DNA of 64,000 nt from Plecoglossus altivelis. Its lineage: Eukaryota > Chordata > Actinopteri > Osmeriformes > Plecoglossidae. The position numbers were made by a program, and so were the translations under genes. The notes below the pieces were generated by a model that worked only from the letters and a program-made list of their open reading frames with translations, searched no databases and was not told the DNA's origin. The DNA lies in contig BROE01000013.1 in assembly GCA_036571765.1 (NCBI GenBank), forward strand, positions 15,271,226 to 15,335,225, written 5' to 3'. Of this stretch, positions 12,267 to 25,300 are shown one piece after another (the first letter of the stretch is position 1; every line of letters starts with the position of its first letter).

Positions 12267-12316
12267 GTCTGTCTGTCAAGGGTCTGTCTGTCTGCATGCC
12301 AGTCTGTCTGTCTGCA

Positions 12317-12359
<43 letters not shown>

Positions 12360-12360
12360 G
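12267..12360. repeat. (CTGT)n tetranucleotide repeat
   Basis: About 20 CTGT units with CATG-type interruptions. It probably lies within the alx4 3' UTR or just past it. Confidence 0.9.
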
Positions 12361-13133
12361 TCCCAAATACTGAAAATAAATGTCACTCTTCATCTCACAT
12401 GGAAAGTTCAGATATCTTTTGCATATTTTACCTATGAAAAGTAGTCTTTGTGCTTTATTTGGGATTTTACTGTTACCAAGACATTGTGGAGGTGTTCGTT
12501 CAATCTGCTCTAATCCAAAGTTTGCATTGAGATATCCTGCATAAGTCCAGCATCATTATGTATGTACTTTGAGAGATTCTGTGACAAAACCAAAAGCTAA
12601 ATTATCCAAAGAAAAACACACTTAAAACTTAAATACTAGAAAGAAACAATCAAATATAACAACACCTGAACAGAAAAGCCATTTCAGCACTCAATAATAT
12701 GTGATAAAGCATTTCCTGTACGTTGCGAATAAGTGCAGGGATTGGTTTGAATCAACTTTTTTCCTTCGGTTTTCCTTGAAGTTGAAATTATGATCACTGT
12801 ACCACAAGTTGTTCCCAGCAAGCCACCAATCCGTTTGTCTTCTGATGGAAAGATTCCTACTTAAACTGTAATTGGTGTCGCTCATACGACAAGTCCGCTG
12901 TGTATATTCATAAGGCAGTGAGGCCAGAGGCTTGTCCATTCCTCTTCAGTTAGTTGCAGCACCCATCAGTTGGCTGTGGGCTTTTCTATGGCTTTTCATC
13001 ATCATTATTCTAGGTCATCACTCATTATTGCTGTTAAAGTATCCCACAGATTGCCACCTATCTCCGTAGTGTTGGTCTGGACTCTGGGGCTCCTGAGGAT
13101 CCCAGGGCCCCCTGTCCTTCCTGCTCTGGGGCA

Positions 13134-13454
13134 TCATGTTGCCCAGGAGATGGCAGCGCTGTGCTCCTTGGCCTTCATGCGCAGAGCGGCGATGCTGGAG
13201 GACTTGCGGTCAGGGTCCATGTTGAGGTCATATCCGTTGATGCCCGTGCCCACGCCTTGGGGCCCCCCGAACAGGCTGCCCATGTGTGTCTGTCCCATGT
13301 GGCCCCCGGGGCTGGGCACACCCAGGAAGTCAGACACACCGCTGCTGGCGTGGGGGTGAGGGGTCATGCAGGAGGTGACAGTGTCACAGGGCACCACACA
13401 GCCTGGAACAGGGGAGGCAGCACTGCTGCCACCAATCCACGATGGGTTCTGGAT
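13134..13454 (-). CDS. alx4: alx4 exon 4, C-terminal region with OAR motif and stop
   Basis: The exon is 321 bases: 106 codons and a stop. It starts IQNPSWIGGSSAASPVPGCV after an acceptor ending ATTCAG. It includes DFLGVPSPGGHMGQTHMGSL and ends DRKSSSIAALRMKAKEHSAA then ISWAT. The OAR (otp/aristaless/rax) motif is a regulatory element in this family. A pyrimidine-rich minisatellite lies immediately upstream on the transcribed sense. Confidence 0.96.
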   Translation of the reverse strand: MQNPSWIGGSSAASPVPGCVVPCDTVTSCMTPHPHASSGVSDFLGVPSPGGHMGQTHMGSLFGGPQGVGTGINGYDLNMDPDRKSSSIAALRMKAKEHSAAISWAT

Positions 13455-16400
13455 CTGAATGCGGGAGAGACACAGAAATAGAGAGGAAGGGATATAGAAA
13501 GAGAGAGGGAGGGATATAGAAAGAGAGAGTGAGGGATATAGAAAGAGAGAGGGAGGCATAGAGAAAGAGAGAGGGAGGGAGGGATAGTGAGAGCGAGTAC
13601 AAGAGAAAGGGGAAGAAAAGGAATAAAGAAATGAAGATGCAGGAGAGTGAGAGAAGAGAGAAGAGAGAGATCGTCACTTTCGAAACCAAAGAGAGAGCAT
13701 TAGATCAAGGAGAAGGAATCTTTCCACCACCTCGACTGGCTCCCCTAAAAACCCTACTTCCTGTCTCCCCCTCCACATAGGGCAGCATTGTTCAGGGAGC
13801 TGATAGGGAGGTGTGTGTGTGTGGGAGTGTATGAGATGAGTAGTGGAGTTGAGGAGCCAGATGTGCACAAAACTGCATTCCACAGCGTCTCTCTCACTCA
13901 CACACACTCACACACACAAGCAAACACACATGCAAACACACACATCCTCACCCTTTGACCCTCTGCACAGACTAATAATAAATTGGGGGTGCTCTCTGGG
14001 TCCCTGTGAGGGTGTGTCTGGCCTGTCAACCTTACTCTCCAAGGGGGTCAGATTTCTTTCTCCTCTGAACCCACTGGTCTGTCGTTAGATGACAGAGAAG
14101 GACAGTAAAGGAGAGAGAGCAAACGAGAGCTGGGAAACGCCTTCCCACGTGTTGACACTGTCGCTCCCTGTACTGGTCCCCAAGCCTACCTGTGCATAGT
14201 TCTCTGGCCGGGTGAGTAGAGGCAATTCGTAAGCCGTGGAGAAGTGTGTTCGGACCTGCTGCATCTGCCCGAAGCGCTCTCTCTTCCTCCATTTAGCTCT
14301 GCGATTCTGGAACCACACCTGTGAGGGGGGACAAGGTCAAGACTGAGAAACATAGGGGCTGGCATTTGAGGTTGGGGTTAAGTCTGGATTTGGGTTTTGG
14401 GTTGCTGGCTGGGTTCAGGTTTATGTCTAGGTCTGGGTCTATCCCCCTGGACCTGGGTCTTTGTACCACAGTCAGTATGGATTCTGGTCTTGGCCGTTTT
14501 AGCTGTGTGCTGTTATGTTAGAGTATGCAGCTTAGGGAGCACAGAAGAGGAGAGCTGGAAGGAGTTTGATGTTCTGGGGGAGTTGACAGGTCCTGCGAAG
14601 GCCTCCTCTGAGTTCCCCTCCTATCAGTACGATCAGCAGCAGGAGGCTGGTGTGTGTGTGTGTGTATGTGTGTGTGTGTGTGTATACATGTGTGTGTGTG
14701 TGTATACATGTGTGTGTGTGAAGTACACATGGGGGTAGGAGGTAGCTCAAACCCCTAGAAGCCTGTGGCTTTGAATAACAGCGCTTCATCAAGTCGTTTT
14801 CAAATTCACCTCTTCTTCAGTTACAAATAATATGATTATTTTCAGTTGAAAAATGATACCAAGTGCTTCAGCCAAAACATATTTGATAACTTCAGCACAT
14901 TAATACAGATCTGAAACAGGAAAGCAGACCTGTGTGCTGCATGGCCGATAAAGAGAGATGTTAGACTCACTGTCTCAGAAGCAGGGAGACATTCCATTCC
15001 CTGTGATCTATTCTTCGCCTCAGCTTAACTCTATTTATTGATTCAGTGAAGAGGCAGGCCTTTTCACAGGGAGAATCTCCTTTGTTTCGCAATCTTGATT
15101 CGTCACAGAGTTTGAACTTGGTTCGGAGGATGAGCCTTTGGTCAATCAGTCTGTGGTTTACCCAGATACTGATGAGAAATGTCCCAATCAAAGCACGTAC
15201 TTATGCTGTATTATGTATCACACACATTCACGCACACAAACTCGCAAACTCATGGCCACACACATCACTCACTTACATGGACACACACACACACACAGGA
15301 ACACACAAATGCCCATCAAATACGCGCAGACGTTCAAGTGAAACGAGAGATTACATTTACACAGCTCCGTACCTTAGGCAATCAGAACAAAAAAAAAAGA
15401 AAAAAAAGCAAGAATGTCCTCCATTCCAGACAAGCAGTGCAGAGTCTTCGAAACAAAACGTTTACAGACCCTTTCCGCCTCTCCCCTTTGTTTTCTGACA
15501 GAAATAGGGCAATCTTCTCCTGACCAAAGTGTGCTGTAATCACCTCTGATATCTAAGCCTAAAACAGTTGTTTATTGAAAGCGTTATTGTGTTTGAATTT
15601 CCATCAAAGCGGGTGAAAGGCATGTAAATACAGCCAGTCTCTGAGAAGCTTAACACTGGCGCCCACCTCTGCACTGTGTCACAGCGTTCAGGCCCAGCTT
15701 GCTATCTCAGAGCTGGGTAACATGATAGCCCGCTGGCTGCGATTGGAGTGAATGTCAGAGCCCAAAGCACTGTCCCCGGACTTCACATCATCTGTTTGGA
15801 AAGCTTTGCTAACTGATTGTACAGATAAATACGTGGTCAAAGAACACATGGGTGATTTAGAGAGTGCTGTAATATAAGAGCGCTTTCTGTGTTGTCCTAT
15901 TGAATAGCTATGTCGCCGTGAGTTGCCAAACGTTTCCCTGTACGTCCTGCCGCTGACGTTATCTCTCACTCCTCGTTTGTGAATTTAGTTTTTTTTTGTC
16001 CTCGCGCTCATCTGACTTTCTATAAATCTTAGGTAGGGAATTTGGGAAATTGAAAAGTGAGATGGGGAAAACGGTCAAACTGAACCTTGTTTTCATTTCG
16101 TGTTTAATTTCCTGACGCCTAAAGCCCTGGCTTTCCTGATGCCGCCCTCCCCAACCTGAGGGAGACGCGCAGACGAGAGAGACAGCTTTGCACGCCCTCC
16201 TTTCTCTTCTTGCTGATGTCATCCCTTTCAAGTCAGTGTGTCCCTGTCGTCTCTCTGGGAATCCAGTGTTTAACCGCTTGGTCACAGTGCCAACCAGAAG
16301 GGACTGTTATATGTCATATTCTGACATCTGCCTACTAACCATACCGTATTACTATTGTTCAGTCAAGCCTGGTGACCTCCGCTGTGTCCAGACCCTGCTC

Positions 16401-17531
16401 TGGCTGTCGGTCTGCACAGCCTAAAACACGTCTCTGTGCTGGGCATGCTGGCCAGTAGTGACAGTAATTGGTAAAGACATGACAGCTAAACTAGCTTAGA
16501 AACGGACTGTGATGTTTTATTTATGTTCTGTCGAGAGAGAGAAAGAGCGGAGGAACGCCAAACAGGCCCTTAGCAGGGGAGCCGGGCAAACAGAGACTTT
16601 GAAGTCTGAAACCAGCTGACAGGATCTGAAATGGTTCTTCTGTCCCTCGCCATTCTAGAACAAACACAAAGCTTGCACAAGCTTGAACCAGCACAATAAG
16701 GACACAACATTTTTTAAACTAGCCAAGGTTTAACACTGGCAAACTATCCTGCTTCCATGTCTCCATTGTCCAGTTCCATCACTGCTCTGCAACCTCAGAG
16801 CTTCAGAGTGACAAGAGGGCCAGTCAGAGAGGAGGGACGTGGTGTTTTTGAAACCCCCTGACCCCTGACCCCACCATGTATCTGGGGTGCATATGACTCA
16901 GGGCTAAACTGACTTCCTCCCTTTGAAACCAGTAGACTAGAAAAGCAAACATCTCCCAGGCTCACGTTTATAGTTAGACCTCTTTACAAGCTCCTCTTGT
17001 TTCGTCAGTTTTAAGTGGACAGGGAGGGGTTGAGGTAGGTTGCAGGATATTGACATTTTGAATAGACCATGCTTCCATCCATTGCTTCTACTTTGATGTG
17101 GTATTCAATTGCTTCATATAAGAAATATATGGCCATAAATATATCGGGATTAATCATCGGTGGTGCATCAATTGACAAAGGAATCTATTTAGCATTGCAC
17201 GCAGATGTTAAAAACAGTCAGACAAAAGTTTCAACTGCGTGCCAACGGACTGACAATAGCAACCTTACACTCCGAGCTGCGTACAAAAAGGGGAAATAGG
17301 GTTGAGGGGTTTGGCCAAGCCTGTTTGTCCACTTAAGATCCAGAATTCACGAGCTGTGAGTTCCTTTCTTGTGTAAGTGACCTGGATAAAAAGTGTCAAG
17401 TCTGTTTCTTTGACTGACGAGGCATCTTGAGTCTTTTATCTTTTAACTCGAGTGCCTTAAGAGGGCCTCAGGGAGAGCTGGGGGCTGTAAAGGGCCCAGC
17501 TGAGACTGAGGCTGAGGCAGACTCAAGCCCC

Positions 17532-17592
<61 letters not shown>

Positions 17593-19321
17593 AGCATACC
17601 TCCAGAACCTCCAGGCTGAGTTATAACCCTCTGGCTCTTGGGACTTCCTGGATTTCACTGCAAGGTTTCTGGCCACTGCTTCAGCACATGTCATGTTAAA
17701 AGGGCTGGAGCTGATCTCATCCCTCAAAATCTTTCATCCAGACTCTCACAGTGGTAAACAACACTTATTCATTCCAACAAAAAGCTGCTGTTTACTGACA
17801 ACAGACTGTATTGGGGCCTCTCGATCAGTTTTTTAGCTTTTAATGGAACATACAAATATTCTAAAGCAGCTAGACGAAGTGTAGCATTGAATCAATTAAA
17901 TCAACAAAGCTGGTCTGATGTTGACCCCCGAACTGGAGCTAGAGGCTCATGGGAAGGATTTCACACCTCTGCTGGAGAGCACAGGAGGGACACATTCTTC
18001 CCTGAACAGGATGTTAATGAAAGAAAAACAGAATGAATCCAGGGGCTTTTTCTAGACTTTGCATGCGCACACGTGTGTGTATGCATGTGTGTATACGTGA
18101 GCGCGTGTGTGCGTATACGGTCACGAGGGCCATGTCGTAGTCTTTCCACCAAAGCTGGAATGCAGCAGTGGTCATGGAAGGATTATATGCAAATCAGCCC
18201 GGAAGGTCACAGAGAGGTTCCAGGTCTGTGGGGTTGAGCCTCCGGCCTGACTAGCCGTTAGCAGGGCTAGGGTTCAGCGTCCGGCTAGAGGAGCACAGCT
18301 GAGCAGAGCAGTACACATCAGAGGAGAGCAAAAGTGGAGCGTGTCTCCTCATATGTTGATGAAAGTCTCTTCCCCCAACAGAGAACATGTGAGGCTCAGG
18401 CAGACAGGCAGGCAGGCCCCCTGCCCTACGATGGCCCCTACTCCTCCACGCACCTCCCTCGCTCCCCCGCTCCCCCGCTCCCATTCGTCCTCCCACACGA
18501 CCAGATAAATCTCTCACCCTGGGAGCAGGGTGACGTTATCTTTAACTGCAGATGTGGAGGGATTGATGCGATGCTGTCCACAAGCTGTGTCCACCAGTCC
18601 CAGAGTAGAAATCATCAATCTGACCGGATAAGGCCAAGTCAATGAGTCAGTCATGTTGTTTGTGTACCCTAATCGAGGTTTATGCCAAGCTCCTCAATGG
18701 AACTGGAGGAGTGCCTCACCTGTACACGGGCCTCCGTGAGGTCGGTCCTAAGCGCCAGCTGCTCGCGGGCGTACACATCAGGGTAATGCGTCTTCTGGAA
18801 CACCTTCTCCAGCTCCTCCAGCTGGTAGGAGGTGAAGGTGGTGCGGTTGCGTCTTTTCTTGCCCTTGTTGCTTTCGCCCTCACCTTTGTCCATGGGGCTG
18901 GCCAGGTCACTGCCAGGCCTATCAGAGGGTCCCTTCACTCCCTGGTCCTTCACACCCAGGTAACTGCCGTCCATCCCAGAGGCGTCAGAGGTCGGGGGCA
19001 GGTCAGAATCAGTCAGCCCTGAGCTGTCTTTACCTGGAGGGGAAGAACCCCCATGCAAAATAGAAGAAGAATCCATTAGAATGACATGTCATATTATTCT
19101 TTTGTTTGTTTAGGACAAATTATGTTTCTTGGCTGCAATCTGAAACTTGAACAAAATTGAATCCTTAGACGTATGTAGTATGTATAATCTATCTTTGTGA
19201 CAAATCTCCTTGGTTACTGCTGCCAGTGTCTGACCATAAATCCTCCTCTAATGTCATGGGAAACAGACATTCAGTCCATAATCACATACGGTTAGAAAAT
19301 TATAGCTTTTCACTATGCCTT

Positions 19322-19355
<34 letters not shown>

Positions 19356-22300
19356 TCTCTTTCTTTTTTCTTACTCTTTCTCTCTCTAATCTCTCTCATC
19401 TCATTGCTCTCTCTCATTTAATGTTTCTCCATGTTACTCATAGACCCACACATATACCCAATCTCTCACACAAAACACCTCCCCATCTAATCTGAAAAGC
19501 GCAGGTCTTCAACAGCCGGTATGGGCGTGGTGTGTGTTGTGGCTGCAAAGTGACGCTCATTCAGTAACATGACCATACTAACCTGGCAAAAAGACTGTCA
19601 GTGGCAATTTGCTGGCCAGTAATTTGTAGCCGGTGGGAGAAAATACATACAGACACACACACACAGAAACACGCACACACGTACTGCCGACTAGCCGTGA
19701 AACCTCAGTCAGCTTACTGATCATAAATTCCCTTAGACCTAGCCTGTTCTAGTATGGCATTCGTTATTTTGCCATGCCAACACTGTAAGCCCTCACCTCT
19801 CTGTCTCATTCCCTGATCCCTGCGGCTCATTAAACCTTCTCCATTACAACCTCAGGATGGAGCTCTGTAATGACCAGGGCCTCTCACACACATTGTAATG
19901 AATTCAAAAATCTCCCCATTAGAAAAGCATAGAGGGATTTTTAAGCTTCTCCTGCATCTGGCCCAGAGACAAAAAGGAACCAGCTCCCATGCATCTATCC
20001 CCCCCTCCCCCCTGCTCAGTTGGGTCTCCTTTGTCCCATTCTAGTGGTGATTCTCGGCACTGCACTTCTGCTCAGCTGGTTTCCGAGAGATGGGTGGTTA
20101 TTTTAGGGAACCGGGCATTGAGATGTGCTCATTTCTTATCCAGGGCTTGGTTAAAGCCTTGTCACGTTAGAGCCAGGGGGTGAATGTGTTCTTGTGAGCT
20201 TCTGGGGTGGATACTGCTCCCAGCATGACAGCGATACGGAGCGTGGGCCCTCCTCACACTACCATGTTGGGTCATGGACTGCACAGTGAGGGGACCTGAC
20301 AGAGCATCCTATGGCACACAGCCACTCTTCCAATCACACACACACACACATGCAATATGCACACATCGTGCTACACATTCACCCTTCAAGGACTAGGGTT
20401 CAGGAAGTGATGCCAATCGTAAGCCTAAAGGCAATACATGACACCTGGGGTATACAAGCCAAGCGCTGAACGGTTTGTTTACTCGGTGGTCCACATGCGG
20501 GGAAAGTCATCCCAAATAAGTTGTGAATGTGAGCGGTCAGATATTGTTAACTCGTTTTAGATACTCTCAGTACATTTTCCAACTATGGGTCCCCAATACA
20601 GTGAGACTATCCTGCTGAGGCCAAGGGCTGAGGGTGGAGGTATGTGGGGGCCTGTAGGCCCTAGCTGGGCCGAGATTTCAGGCAGGGCCGGTGTTGGGAC
20701 CTGGGTCTGTCCGGGGGTGTAATGGCTCCCACATTGCCTGCTTACTGCCCACAACTGACACATCCAATTAGTCTTGAGAGGAGCGAGCGGGCTGACCCCA
20801 ACGTAAATATTTTTTAGTTATTCCCTTATACACCCCTTCCACCCAGGATCCCTACAAGGCGAGGCTGTCAGGCTGGTTGAAATACAAGCGTTTCTTACTG
20901 ATCAAAGCCTCTTGTTTATACCCTGTGTCATTGATGGTTTTTGGCAGGCATGGGGTATTGTGACAGTCTCCCGCTTCTCCTGCGTGTGCACAGCCCAGAC
21001 CCCGGGGCTCTCGTCTGCCCAAGGTGAACAGAGACGTGGCCTCCCGCAGGTCCTACCATATGGAGCAGGAACGTGAGAAAGCCTCAATGCAAACCATGTC
21101 AGCCAGGAGAAGCGTGGGCTGGAGGAGGAGGGGGCTGTGAGAACGTGGCCTCCAGAGGGACAAGGAAGGGCAGAGTTGTTTTTTCCTGTTAAGGTACACG
21201 GTTGGATTAGTGGAGATTTTGGGAAGAAAGGATTTTCAGACTGAGATCATCAGAAGAATTTGGCAATGGAGAGGTGAGATCTGACTCAAAGATCTGCTCT
21301 TCCAACCAAGGAATAAATATCTTCCTTCATGACACAGAGAGGAAAATCTTATCAGTCATCATAATTCACTCCTGTCTGGATAAATATCTAGATACTTTGT
21401 AAACTGATTAAAGAGACAGACTTGAGACAGACTTTCTTTCATCATTATGGTGCTTGTCCTGGAGAGGGGATGTTCAGCCTGTTAGCTTCCCGGCCCTATC
21501 TCCAGGATAGTCCAAGACACACACAGAGCGTGCTCAGTTTCACACATCACCTCTACCGTAGGCCCCTGGCTTATTATCAGACAAAACACCAGGACTTCTT
21601 CACTGTCATTGGAAAAATCTTGGCCGATATTTTACTGGAACAGTCCATTCCTGTTCTGTGTTCATATTCCGGGGAGGGTCAGAGCTCAATTGTGTCAGCG
21701 AATAAGATCGAGAACAACATTAAGCTCTGAGACCAGAAGTACCTAAAGCGATTGGGACTGGGTGGAGTTCACCAGCGGGTAAGAAAAGAGGTGAGGTTCA
21801 AGCAAAGAACTAATTGGCAGTTTAACCCTAAGAGTATTCACACCTGCCTGCAAAGCAAGAAAGGGTCTTGTAAACCCATTTTAACAGCGTCTACATTTAC
21901 CCCTAAATATTTATCCCAAACCGTTCATATTTCATATTAATACTCAATTTCTATGAAAATAGACCGGCCAGAGCACAGAAGCACATTAGTGAAGTCGTAC
22001 AGAGCAGGAATGGCCTCGCTATTGGCTACTTAAAGTGGGATGGAAGACAATAGCGCTCTCCTCCAAGATATCAGTGTCAGACCTCTTAAAGTTGACAAGG
22101 TCAAACCTTCAGTGGGGACTGCTGTTAAGTCGCTGTTGAAAACGAAGGGTGGACATCAAAGTGTAATTTAACTGGCTGTAAAGCGACAGGGCGCCTCTCC
22201 TGGCTCTTTATTGGACGGGATGGCTGAGGTCAGCTCACAGCATTTAAGAGAAACACTATAAAATAGACTCCCTGTAGTGGCCACGGAGGACTAATGGCAA

Positions 22301-25300
22301 AATATCCCAAGACCAGAACAATAATATCCCAAATATTAGAAAACATAAATAACAGAGATGGAGTGTGAGTAGTCTGGCTTTCATAGAGCCTTGTTTTGAC
22401 TGGACGCTGGAAGCGGACGGAATTTGTATAAGCTGTTTTCTCTGCTAAGCATTTATTTGTAACTCTAATTCAGTTTATTTTTCCTAGTTAAAATATGGAT
22501 TGGTCTATAATCGGGGAGTTTCTGTAAAGTCCAGCCAAAACTGATGATTCCTGTTTTTACAATTCACTGTCTGCAGTATGTGAGGAGTGTAATGCAGATA
22601 GTACAGTAAATGGATAAAGTGATTTTCCTGTTGAGATATAACTGTCAAAACTGACAACTAAATCTGATGTAGGAGAGAGAGAAAACACAACTGCTGGTAA
22701 CTGTAAAACCAGGCATGTGAACTGGGATAGCCTTGTTAGCAGGCCTGGGCTACCAATTCTCAAAACTTGAGTTAATCTGCTACCCAGAGACTGATGAGTT
22801 CTCCAACTCAGCTCTCTGGATTCAGCAAAATGACCTTGTTTCCAGTGCAGAGCACAATGACATTAGCCATGAATAGCATGACGGTATGGAGACCGAACGG
22901 TGTCGGTTGCAGTCATCGGGTCCGTTCAAGGTTAGATGGAACTGACAAATAGCAACACAGACTTGAACCGGCTAGTAAAAATAGATCTTAGAAGAACAGT
23001 CCCTTTACCTCGACACACTACAGTACTGTTATATGGAACTATGCATATCAGACTTATCATATATTCACTATTTACAAATGGTTTTGGATAACAGTATCTA
23101 TGAAGTAAAATGCTGAATGTACTGAATGTATCCAGGCATAAACACCCACTCACAAACACACACATACTTTATAATTCCCTCAACATCTGTGTATGAGCAG
23201 GTGCAAGCACACTATTAAAAATGTATACATTTTTTGCCATTGGGTTCTCTTAACATGGCCTTGATAGTTTTTTACACGATTCATGAGTCTAAAAAACATG
23301 CAGGGGAGTCAACAACAGCATGTTTAGGCCACGATTTCACACCAGTCAACCTCCTGTAAATAACTTTGAAGTACAGTAGGCCTTCGATGTGTGCTGCCAT
23401 CTCTGATAGGCTAGCATGGACTTTGAAGTCCATTTCCACGGGCTGAGCGAGGAGATGAATCATCCCAGCAGGCTAGGGTAAAGTGCACACGCTGCGTGAA
23501 AAAACAACTGCTACGGTAGAGAATCCACTAAGACCCACAAGAAGATAAATGACCTTTTTCCCTTTCACTTTCTCTGCTTGCCACAGCTGGGATTTCAATA
23601 CAATCAAAAAACTATTATAGAATGTTTTATATTCAAACCAAAAATAAGATTTAAAAAAAGAGGATTGTTTCTAATACATTTGGGTTCGATTTGGGTAGAC
23701 AGCTGAACTCCGGGTTTACAGCTGAAGTCTTATGTTGTTTCGTGAGATCCTGAGTTAATGTGGTTGTTGTGTGTCCATCCTCTCCTCCTAGTGAGGTCTA
23801 GGGAGGTTTCAAACCACCATGAGACAAACACGTCTTTCACGGGAGAAGCCGAGGATAAAAAAGCTTGAGTTGGTCACTGTCATCTTAGGATAATGTGGAT
23901 CCCACACACATACCCTGAAGTAACAGGAATGTAGAAACAGAACCAAATGAACAACACAGACTAAATACAATCTTCTACTGCTTTAAGTCTTGACTTCCCT
24001 ATCCTGTAAATGACTGTCTTAATTATTGCTTTCAAACAAGTACCAAAGGAACCAGTCAAAATCCTCATAAATAAAACAATACCACATCAAATCGTTTAAG
24101 ACATGTACAACTTACGTAAACATAATATGTTCATAATTTTGAAATTCCTCATACTTAGATGAATTTCAGAATTTCCCCAAATATGCATTGCTTTTCGGGA
24201 TATCGCGTTTACACGTTACACTGTTTGACGCACCCCTACAAACATGAAAGATATTACCAGGCCTACAGTAGTCATCAAAGAAAGTATTTGTGCTCTCCGA
24301 GGGCTTTCTCCATGGTGGCTTGTGTTACTCTACACAGGGTTCTCCTGAAACACTGCCTGGAGAACGGGCCTCTCTGTGGCCCTGTCGCGCTCCGCCATGT
24401 CGATTGAGCCTAATGGAAATTGCTGTGCCAAAATGTGAGCTAACTGGTAAACTGATACAGGGTCCTTGTCACCTCCAGTCATGTCAGCAGCCTGCTGCCG
24501 AAGTGTGCCCTGCTTCCCCAGCCTTCGCTAGCCGTCTCCAGGTTGCTCCAGTCCTTTCCTGCCCATAGCACAGCTCTGTCTTGGATGGTTTCCATTACTA
24601 CAATGCTCAACCCAATCTGCAGAGATGGTCATAAAGGCGGGCTGATATGGCTATGCTCTACAAAAGACTGTTAGGACAGAAGGACCACGATGGGAAATAT
24701 CAAAGGTTTCGGAACGGCATGAGAGGATTTCTCAGGACAGTTGATTCACACCTTGACTGCTCGTGTGTAAAAATTGTGAACTGTAACCACAACAATGTAC
24801 TTTAAGCTTCATTCTGCCAGTTATGAGTTCACTACAATAGGAAAGTGCTGTTTATATTTTCTCTGACAGACTTCTGTGAGTCAAATCATGTCTGAATTGT
24901 AAAGTAACTCCAAGGAATGCAACAGGAGTGCTAAAATATTCTGGGATCCTTGAGGCATAGAATCTATTCTTTCATAGGATCACTACACAATGACTCCAGA
25001 GTTTCCGCAAAAAAAAGTGTAGGGCAGGAAAGCAAAGTTAGAGGTCTTTTGCTTGTCCACAGGGAGGACTGCCAACCAAGATGAGACGAAAACATGAGTT
25101 GTTTGCAAATATTGTTGATGTCCTGTGAAAGTCATTCAAGTGCAGCCCACTGAGAATATGAAACCGTAGAAGCCAATTTTGTGCTCAACATTAGAATAGC
25201 CTGCATCGGGCTTTAACACTTGCTTCCTTGTTTACACTGAAATAAAAGTGTAAATAAAAAAGCAAGTATTGGAAGGAAGGTTTTAGATGGAAAGTGTCCA

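Larger units (their letters stand above)
8801..13133. other. Intergenic space between convergent ext2 and alx4, including alx4 3' UTR
   Basis: No coding sequence is recognised. The part nearest 13133 must be the alx4 3' UTR on the minus strand. Minus-strand AATAAA candidates are complement 12454-12459 and complement 9799-9804, and I cannot say which is used. GT repeats lie at 10959-11046, CT runs at about 12126-12180 and CTGT repeats at 12267-12360. Sequence at 9400-9900 is AT-rich and repeat-poor. Confidence 0.6.
14319..18719 (-). other. alx4: alx4 intron 2
   Basis: The intron splits the homeobox between codons 46 and 47. It carries GT repeats (14650-14721), a CA-rich stretch (15213-15308), an A-rich run (about 15390-15408) and a compound GT/GA microsatellite (17532-17591). 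No coding sequence is recognised. The part at 15950-16300 looks unique and could be regulatory, but I cannot test conservation. Confidence 0.85.

Noticed and set aside
13471..13680. Regular repeat spacing that could suggest a CRISPR-like array
   Set aside because: Low-complexity tandem minisatellite in a vertebrate intron, with no unique spacers.
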